Positions 57,075-64,000 of a stretch of 64,000 nucleotides of DNA are shown here, piece by piece. A program made the position numbers and the translations under genes. Numbering within the stretch: the first letter of the stretch is position 1; each line of letters begins with the position of its first letter. The notes beneath the pieces were generated by a model, which was given only the letters and a program-made list of their open reading frames with translations, had not been told where the DNA came from and did not search any database. The stretch covers positions 11,481,807 to 11,545,806 of the forward strand of contig OY783206.1 of assembly GCA_963678705.1 (NCBI GenBank), in the 5' to 3' direction. The stretch comes from Panorpa germanica. Its lineage: Eukaryota > Arthropoda > Insecta > Mecoptera > Panorpidae.

Positions 57075-57545
57075 ATAATTATTAATAACATAGATAAAGA
57101 AGGTAATGAAGATGGGAAGAGGCGGAAAAATATGGTTAGTTGAGATAACGATATGGGAGCAAAAGAGAAGATTGGTGAAATTTAAAAATAAGGTAAGGGG
57201 ACAGACACTCTTATAAAGAAAAATTTAACAATGAAAGAATGAGAAGTGCTGGTGAAGAGAGAGAAACGTGAAGAAGAGAGGTACAAGAAACGTGGGTGGA
57301 AAGAGAAACATAGATATCGAAAGAAGGTAGAAGGGAATTAGAAATGGAGATGATTCGTAAATAAGAGGGCATAAGCAAAGGGAGTGTCAGGATAAATGAC
57401 ATTAGAAACGCAATAAATAGAGGAAAATACACAGAAAAAAAACAAATCGTGACCAGGATCGTTAAAACTTTTTTAGGTTAGAGACATAGGAGTAACAAAA
57501 GTGGAACAAGAAGAAGAAGTAGAGACGGAAGAACAAAATTTTCTT
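57075..57545 (+). pseudogene. Possible LINE ORF1-like purine-rich remnant
   Basis: The plus strand is rich in AAG/GAA/AGA and gives charged fragments (KREKREEERYKKRGWKEKH, KVEQEEEVETEEQN) broken by many stops, as in decayed basic/acidic LINE open frames. It has no zinc knuckle and no direct match to the other LINEs. The call rests on composition and is weak. Confidence 0.25.
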
Positions 57546-57800
57546 GTTGAAATAACACAACTTGTACAAGATTATATTAATAAACTCTGAATGTAATCCT
57601 GACATTTAGACTGGTTATATAGTAGTACCTCCTAGGATAAATTAGGAAACTTACCTTTGAATTCTTCACATGGAACATTCCAAGAATATTTCTTCTCTGT
57701 CTAGACATGAGACACGCTCTATAGTGTTGACGCTTTTTTTAATAGAGCAACATTGCAAGTTATATTGTGTTATTATTATCATTATTCATCCCCAAATATA
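57546..57800. other. No gene recognised
   Basis: AT-rich spacer between a purine-rich remnant and a hAT element. Confidence 0.3.
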
Positions 57801-57808
57801 TTCCTAAT

Positions 57809-58128
57809 CAGAGACGGCCTCAGGGGGTGGCAAGCAGGGCAACGGCCGGGGGCCTCGCATTCTCGCGCAACAACCCAAGTAGAAAAATTCATTACTATAT
57901 ATGTATTTGAACCTCGCGCTTCGCTCTTTAGAAATCCCACTAGAATCACTGCGTATATCTTTTAAGGCATTCACATGTCTTAGTTTATCATCATTAATAT
58001 TTGTCGTCTTTGTGGTTGTTAACTTTTATTAAACTTCCAATATAAAATTTTATTTCTCGTCAATTATCATCAAAAATACTTACAATTTACAAAAATTATA
58101 CAAAGAACAAGTGCCTCGCAAAGAACTG
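57809..58128 (+). mobile_element. Non-autonomous hAT element (320 bp), exact 8-bp TSD
   Basis: Begins CAGAGACGGCCTCAGGGGG and ends AAGAACTG (reverse CAGTTCTTTGCGAGGC). It is flanked by identical TTCCTAAT at 57801-57808 and 58129-58136. The GC-rich left end GGGCAACGGCCGGGGGCCTC followed by an AT-rich body resembles hAT MITEs. The right half is shared with 38846-38992. The overlapping 70-codon frame is a shadow. Confidence 0.85.
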
Positions 58129-58195
58129 TTCCTAATAACAGTGTATTAACTATACTCTCTTATTTACAAATAAACTGATTTAACAGGACTATACA

Positions 58196-58372
58196 TATAG
58201 AGTCTTTCAACATGAGCGATCATTTTAAATCAATAGAACAAAGCAACATTTGGCAGATATTGTATTTCTTTACCAACCTCAGAGTTTGTACTTTGGATGA
58301 AATTAAACCCGTCACGGAAATATTGCGTTTTTCTATTGATTAAAAATGACTGCTTTTGTTGAAAGACCCTAT
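58196..58372 (+). mobile_element. Family B MITE (177 bp), well-preserved ends
   Basis: The left end TATAGAGTCTTTCAACATGA and the reversed right end TATAGGGTCTTTCAACAAAA both continue into a TTTTAAATCAATAGA-like series, about 40 bp in all. The interior ACCTCAGAGTTTGTACTTT matches 5498-5710. Non-coding. Confidence 0.8.
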
Positions 58373-60403
58373 ATTAGCTGTTTGTGATACATTTCCGAGA
58401 AAACTACCCGCAATAAAGTTAGTTTTCTTGGAAACTGATACGTAAATTATATATAATTAACGAACTAAAACAGCACTACTTATTTTAATAACTAACAATA
58501 ATTATTTGAAAAGTTTTTTGATTATGTTTTGCAAAAGTTTTGTGGTGGATAAAAACATTAATAATTTTGAAAACAAATTTTTTCAAGAGATTTTAAATGA
58601 TGTTCAACATAGACATGTTACTATTGTACTACACCTGCTGTGTTACTAGTATACTAGATGTTATGATCGTATCCGGAAATCTTCAAATGTTAATACTAAA
58701 CATATATGTTTTCCTTTACAACAGAATAGTCTAGTCCTAGAACCTTGATAGTCTATCTATAAAATATCGTTGAAGTTGCAAGGTAAAAGAATGTATTACA
58801 TTTTTTTGAAAATATTCCAGTGCTTGTGATTGAGAATTAGATCAATACATTAAATCTCTGACTGTAAATTCTTATAGTTGAAATATTGAATTATCAGTTA
58901 CTTTGCTATTTTTAATGTTTTATAACTTATCTTGCAAGTATAAGTGGTTAGTACATTTATACACCACAAAGTCCCGCCACAATACTCTTGAAACGTTGCC
59001 ATCCTGTCTCGTTTAAAATAACCAAGCTCTCTGTTTATTATGGATTAGTTCTTCATAAAACAGTCGCCGATTGCACAACTCTCAATACTACAATCAAGTA
59101 GCAAAAGTTAAACAGTAATCAAACAATCTGATAGTTTATAATCTGATTCAATGTCTAAATGTATTTAAAATATCGTTGATAAAATAAATGAACTTCAGGC
59201 GACTATGACCTTGTCGTTGAAATTGCCTCAAATTCTAAAATAATAAAAAAGTATCGTTGAATTATATACTCGTAAGCATACTTAGTGCTTTCAAATAATA
59301 TTTTAACTACAGTTTCTTAAATCAATAAACTATAACTATTAACTATAACAGCACAACACGTTTAGTCAGATCTCTTCTAATATCTGCAATCAAGAATAAT
59401 ACAATCACAGGTAGATTGGTCTATTTACTAATAATATTGAGTAATGCATCTATCTGACTCTATATATTTTTGCAGCCTGGGATAATTTGATTAGGAGTAC
59501 CTTTCTCTACACAAACACACTTGGGAGACAGTTAAATTTTGATTTTAAATAAATGTGTACGATTTTTGCAGTGTCCACATCCACGTCAACGAAATATATT
59601 TAGTTATGTTTTCCCACTAGATGATTTTCCTGCCAAGTATTTTTTATTCAGATCAGGATCCCAACCATTTACCAGAGGGGTGACATTTCAGACTTCTTCT
59701 TGTTCCTGAAGCCCCTAAACTTAATATAGTTTTTTTTTTCGTAAGTTTGTTTTGAACGAATGTGTTCTGCATATAAATGATATGTTTTCATGCTGGCAAC
59801 ATAAGAACATCATGGTATATGGTATGATATGGTATGGTATGCATTCCGACAACAACGCAACGCGACCTCCATAGTAACGTAGCAAACTAGTAACACTTAC
59901 AATATTTTCCTTAGACTATTTATACATGGACAGATTTTTAAACTACTTTTGATATCTTTTTAGTGTGACGTTTAAACTTTAGTAAATATTTTAGGTCATT
60001 GAATTGTAGGGAAAACGTATACCGTAGTATCAGCTTCAAGACAAGAGTTGCCTTCTAAACCAATTCATACTGAAACGCGGCTGATATCTGGCAGAACATA
60101 CGAACAGAAAATACGAGTAACAAAACGATGCGGCTTGCATACAATTTTCATCGCTTCCCTCTTCCTTTCATTCATTAAGCAAAATGCGTTGACTGCTTTC
60201 CGTGCTGAAATGTAGACGCTTACTCTAAAAGAGATGCGTGTCAGTGTCTATTATTATTTACAGCTGTCTCGTTAATACATATAGTTTCGATATTATGAAC
60301 GTGTACACATTGAAAAATAAAATCGTTTTCTTATTAGTTGGCAGTTGCTGCGAGACGTCGAACAATTATACTGCACGAGATCTAAAGAAGATAACGATTT
60401 AAG
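58373..60403. other. No gene recognised
   Basis: A short (TATGG)n-like run lies at about 59813-59840. No domain, RNA gene or paired ends otherwise. Confidence 0.35.
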
Positions 60404-60848
60404 TCATGTCGCACTATGCAAGCGTATTTAATCGATGTTGAATTCGGACGTAAATCGGCGACTTGGTTGAGAGGCGAGAACTCTCTAAGCGGGCTGAAGC
60501 TTGTGTTCTTTGCATGTGTTGTGTCACAATGCATACATACCACGTACTGATACAACAGTACGCCAAGAAAATTTGTGTACTGTAGGGTGTATTGGAGTTG
60601 TTTTGCATTAACATTATATTTATCATGAGAGCAAACTTGTTTTTTAATTTTTATCGATACTATCGCTGATTGCATGTACAAGATAGCGTTGTACCATGTA
60701 TATGCCTAAATTCGCCAATATTCGGTTCCAATGTGAGAGGTTGCAGTGTGCGAAGGTTCATTAGATTTACAGGGTTCGGTTAGGTAAAGTGTAGTAGCGC
60801 CTGTCTGGAAAATTCGTTTAAACACGCTTTCCGTGTGCGACAGGCCTA
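60404..60848 (+). mobile_element. Family J MITE (about 445 bp)
   Basis: The left end ATGTCGCACTATGCAAGCG continues TATTTAATCGATG. The right end, reversed, is CCTGTCGCACACGGAAAGCG then TGTTTAAACGAATTTTCC. The right interior GGTTCGGTTAGGTAAAGTG is the single-copy version of the unit duplicated at 36227-36449. Minus-strand frames of 99 and 70 codons overlap it and look like shadows. Confidence 0.65.
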
Positions 60849-61344
60849 ACTAGATACAATTGATATTGTGTGGTACACCCCCACATTGTGTAGCGTCTCA
60901 AACCACCGCTCTTGATACGGCACTGCTGCTGCGTTCATACTTAACTTCCACCCCTTAACCCTTGACCTGTACGAATGAATTTAAAGCGAATAGTTATTTT
61001 CCTGTTTACAAACTACATTCCATTACATTGTTTTCAATTTTCTTAAACGTGCTGTAAAGTTTCCTGAATAAATACGTACCCATCCCCTCTCGTCCCGTGT
61101 CCCACCTCTCTTTCTTAGCGTTTTCTTCCCTAACAACTGTACAATTTGTTTTACTAACTACGATAAACATTGCGAAGCAATAGTAGTTTATTTAAACTAT
61201 TCTACATAAAAATTTACTTCAACTGACGTTGCAGGTGTTGTAAGATGTTTAGTAGCTACTTAATTCTAATGGATGGTTCATGTTAAGTTGTTTAAATAGA
61301 AATAGGTGGCATTTAAACTCTTTAAATATACATTAGACATTTTA
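60849..61344. other. No gene recognised
   Basis: A cytosine-rich patch at about 61080-61110 and AT-rich DNA; nothing assignable. Confidence 0.35.
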
Positions 61345-61578
61345 GGAATTGTAAATTTTCAATCAAACTTATGTGCTGCTTCTGAAATCAGAAACTTTTA
61401 TTTTAGTAATTTACATACTTAGTATAATAATTACACTGTTTAACTTAAATCATACTATCTTATCTGAAATCAAAGAAACGACATTTAAAGTTTATTATAC
61501 AAATTGTCTATTCCTTTTTATCTAATTTTATAATAACTTTGCATTATGCACAGTGAGAACTGTCGACTCCAAATATAT
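61345..61578 (+). mobile_element. Family E core without terminal repeats
   Basis: AATTGTAAATTTTCAATCAA, GTGCTGCTTCTGAAATCA, AACGACATTTAAAGTTTATT and TTGCATTATGCACAGTGAGA match 20495-20690 in order. The TTTAGTTGGTAACACTG ends are absent. An extra stretch of about 40 bp (GTATAATAATTACACTG) is unique here. Either the ends were lost, or the core is an independent repeat captured by the family E MITE. Confidence 0.6.
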
Positions 61579-62864
61579 TTAAAAATGTATATTTAGTTGT
61601 CCTCTTGAAAAAATCACCAGAGAAAAATATTTTTAAATTTTGAGAAATGTAAAAAATCTGAATGAAATATCTGAAAAAACAAAAAAAATATCTTGCAGCA
61701 ATTGATTGCGTCTTAAACGTAAAGTTTTAATTATATCAAATAATTCAATCTAATTACAAACTGTTTAAAAAATTACCTAGTTCATTTTGTGTTATAAGGC
61801 TAAGAACAAAAGGGAAAATAAAGTATAATTTCCCTAAACGGTAAGTATTCCCAGATAAAAGTTTTTTTTTGAGAGTTATTATTTTTTTTATGAAATATGA
61901 AAAAAGTTTTTAATTTTTAAAATATTAAAAGTTATTAGATAACTTTTTGATGCTAAAGCAAACTGAAGCGACTTTTATAACTGAGAAGCAGATTTATTAA
62001 AAACTTTACTTAAATGCAGAAAATATATGTATAAATTATTGATGTAAAAAGTTAAATATATATATATATATATTAAAATGAAACGATATATTAAAAAAAT
62101 ATGAAAGTTCTTCTATGAGATTAAAATTTATATATTGCACATACATACATATAATAATGCACATATACATTTGAATATATACTACTGTATTATATACTGT
62201 ACTATTACAGTTTACTATATGTAAATATAGTAAAGTATATGCGACCTTATTAAAACTGAAAAAAGAAGATTAAAAATAAGTACAAATAAGGGATTGGTAA
62301 ACTTTTTAATCACGCTTTTTGAAGTTGTCGTTCTCTTGTCATCTTTGTGTAGTGTTTTATAGTTTTACAGAGCTTTAATTAAAATCCAAAGACGCTTACG
62401 CTTATTTTTAACGAGAAGAGTTTTTTTCTAATACCTCTATAATACACAATAGAAAAATTCAAATTCCATGTTAAACAATGCTTTTTTTATATTTAATTTT
62501 TATAAGGGAAAGGTCCATTCAAAATGGAGAATGTGTACTCCGAAACCTAGTAAATTTTCTATCTTTAAATACTTAAAAAAATACCTAATTTTTACATTTA
62601 CCATGAATAATTAGGTTTTACTAATTAAAATCATGAGCGGTTTATAATATTATTTATTAACAACTATAGTATACAACTGTATACAATGCAAGACTATATG
62701 TAACTTTTTCTTTTATTTAGTTTGAAGGTATTTTAATTGCATAGATCATCCTATGTATTACATTTATATTTAATTTATTAAATTTGTTTGACGTAAATAT
62801 TGTAATATTAAATATTGTAAATAATTGTCATAAAGTAATATTGTCTTATATAGTGAAATTTCTT
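61579..62864. other. No gene; simple repeats
   Basis: Very AT-rich, with (TA)n at 62056-62073 and A/T runs. No recognisable feature. Confidence 0.4.
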
Positions 62865-63010
62865 GCATTATAGTAGTAGGTGTTCAATTGTTAATTCTTT
62901 GTTACAAGTGTCGCAAATAGGTTGTTCTTGTCTCTTGAGGATGTGTACATATGTAATTTTTTTGTGACGTATTCTGAGTCTCGTCAATGCACTAGATGTA
63001 AATCAATTGA
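62865..63010 (-). pseudogene. I-like LINE ORF2 tail fragment
   Basis: On the minus strand from about 63000 the fragment reads ALTRLRIRHKKITYVHILK and RQEQPICDTCNKELTIEHLL. This is the TRLRxGH...CxxC...EHxL tail of I-like LINEs, with the zinc-binding cysteines intact. The frame then ends and AT-rich sequence follows. Relative of the tail at 14148-14690. Confidence 0.65.
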
Positions 63011-63524
63011 CTGTTATATAATGAATGTTATAGGCTGAGATTGACATAGGCTCAAGCCAGAGTCAATGAGTTGAAGTGTCGAATCACTCAGATCTGAGAA
63101 ACACAACCTAAGAAAAATAAGATAAGGTCTACACAGATCCAGGGTTGTACTTAAAGTCTAATAGTGATATATCGTTAATAATTTGTAGAGTTACATAGTT
63201 TTTATATAACAACATAACTGAGAAAGTGCGTCATTGGTGGATGTCAAAACCATACTTACATTTACATTTTCACTCAAATTAGATTAACTTCTTTTGGACA
63301 GATTGTTAATCTATTGTCTTCAATCTAAGTTATAAATACGACGCAAAATAGACGAACGTCATTCGACGACTACTACATTATTTAAACGTTGATTTATTTA
63401 TTTGTAATGGTTGAAATAGCTCAAGGTCGAAAGTCGAAAGGTCGAATATATGTGTTATACTCCGCTGTCAAAGGAAACTGATACTACTAAACATTTTTCT
63501 AGTAACGCAATATATAAATGTCTG
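63011..63524. other. No gene recognised
   Basis: No domain or repeat ends. AAGGTCGAAAGTCGAAAGG at about 63423-63441 is a small repetition. Confidence 0.35.
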
Positions 63525-63932
63525 AAGCCGGCTCCAGAAGATACGGTGAACGTTTGATTCAAATCTGTGAGTCAAATATTGGAAGATTGACATGTCAAGT
63601 TTCCTGCTACACGGTGGAACGAATGTTTGATCCGAATGATTGATTTATTTTATTAATTTGTTGATATTATTGACACTGACACTGTTTAACAAAAATTTTC
63701 AAGTAAATAAAGAAATTTTCAAATATAAAAGCTTCCTTTGTTGGACATGTGGATCAAGTGTGTGGTGGGGGTAGAAAAATTCCTTTTGACGCGGGTTAAA
63801 AGACCGACAACAGCCCGAACTTCTTCCAACGTCAACGTTGGACACATGACATCAAACATACATAGTTCCAGCATTGACCACACAATGCGTCCAACGTTGG
63901 ACGGTGTTTGTGGCGTCGTTTGGAGCCGGCTT
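63525..63932 (+). mobile_element. Family I MITE with intact ends (408 bp)
   Basis: Begins AAGCCGGCTCCAGAAG and ends, in reverse, AAGCCGGCTCCAAACG, a 12-bp perfect inverted terminus. The interior matches 30610-31003 in the opposite orientation. It includes the palindromic CCAACGTTGG (twice as close variants) and a TTTCAAGTAAATAAAGAAAT stretch. The 66-codon frame (63738-63938) is most likely a shadow. No transposase. The ends do not identify a superfamily for me. Confidence 0.8.
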
Positions 63933-64000
63933 AAGTAACAAATCCACGTCTAGTATAGTCTAGGATTATATTGTCATGTTGAGGACTGTTCCGTTGTTTG

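Overview
The window looks like AT-rich, intron-or-intergenic nuclear DNA from an arthropod, most likely an insect. The evidence is the mix of remnants: mariner, hAT-type and Helitron DNA elements, Jockey-like and I-like LINEs, and many short palindromic MITEs with AT-rich spacers. Nothing looks prokaryotic: no operons, no ribosome-binding sites, no CRISPR. I found no convincing host protein gene, no rRNA and no complete tRNA. A 52-bp splice-flanked segment at 19672-19723 and two unrecognised open segments (24702-24915 minus, 37987-38238 plus) are the only candidates for non-transposon coding sequence. Composition and all similarities were judged by eye.

Layout. 1-9 kb: unique AT-rich DNA with MITE families A, B and C and a mariner 5' end. 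9.7-10.5 kb: a Jockey LINE 3' end with a hAT MITE inside it (exact 8-bp target duplication). 11-18 kb: dispersed repeats, a foldback element, an RNase H-bearing LINE on the minus strand, a mariner deletion derivative and a small non-autonomous Helitron. 19-26 kb: the candidate microexon, two abutting MITEs (20422-21067), an I-like LINE with poly(A), family A copies and a nearly perfect foldback MITE (25831-26060). 27-28.6 kb: one LINE nested head-to-head inside an older relative, with a clear target-site duplication, next to a mariner transposase 3' half. 31-45 kb: two sequence blocks (A and B) present twice in mirror-image order, 13.6 kb from end to end, enclosing LINE, hAT and MITE remnants. 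48.0-51.0 kb: a Helitron with recognisable 5' and 3' ends, an apparent spliceosomal intron and a large internal deletion. 52-64 kb: more LINE tails, a hAT element with exact target duplication, and MITE families B, E, I and J.

MITE family names used below are mine: A = ends near GCACACGAG; B = TATAGAGTCTTTCAAC; C = TAATGGCGTTTTCTTT; E = TTTAGTTGGTAACACTGACC; F = TATGTAGTTYAAATTACGAG; G = AGCCCCATTYCCAC; H = GTCATCCATWAATTACGTCA; I = AAGCCGGCTCCA; J = GTCGCACACTGCAAGCG. The elements do not form a pathway. The window records layered transposition, with at least two nested insertions whose order can be read, and it contains no obviously active autonomous element. I did not find a novel gene system. 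The most unusual structures are the mirrored A/B blocks and the intron-bearing, internally deleted Helitron.
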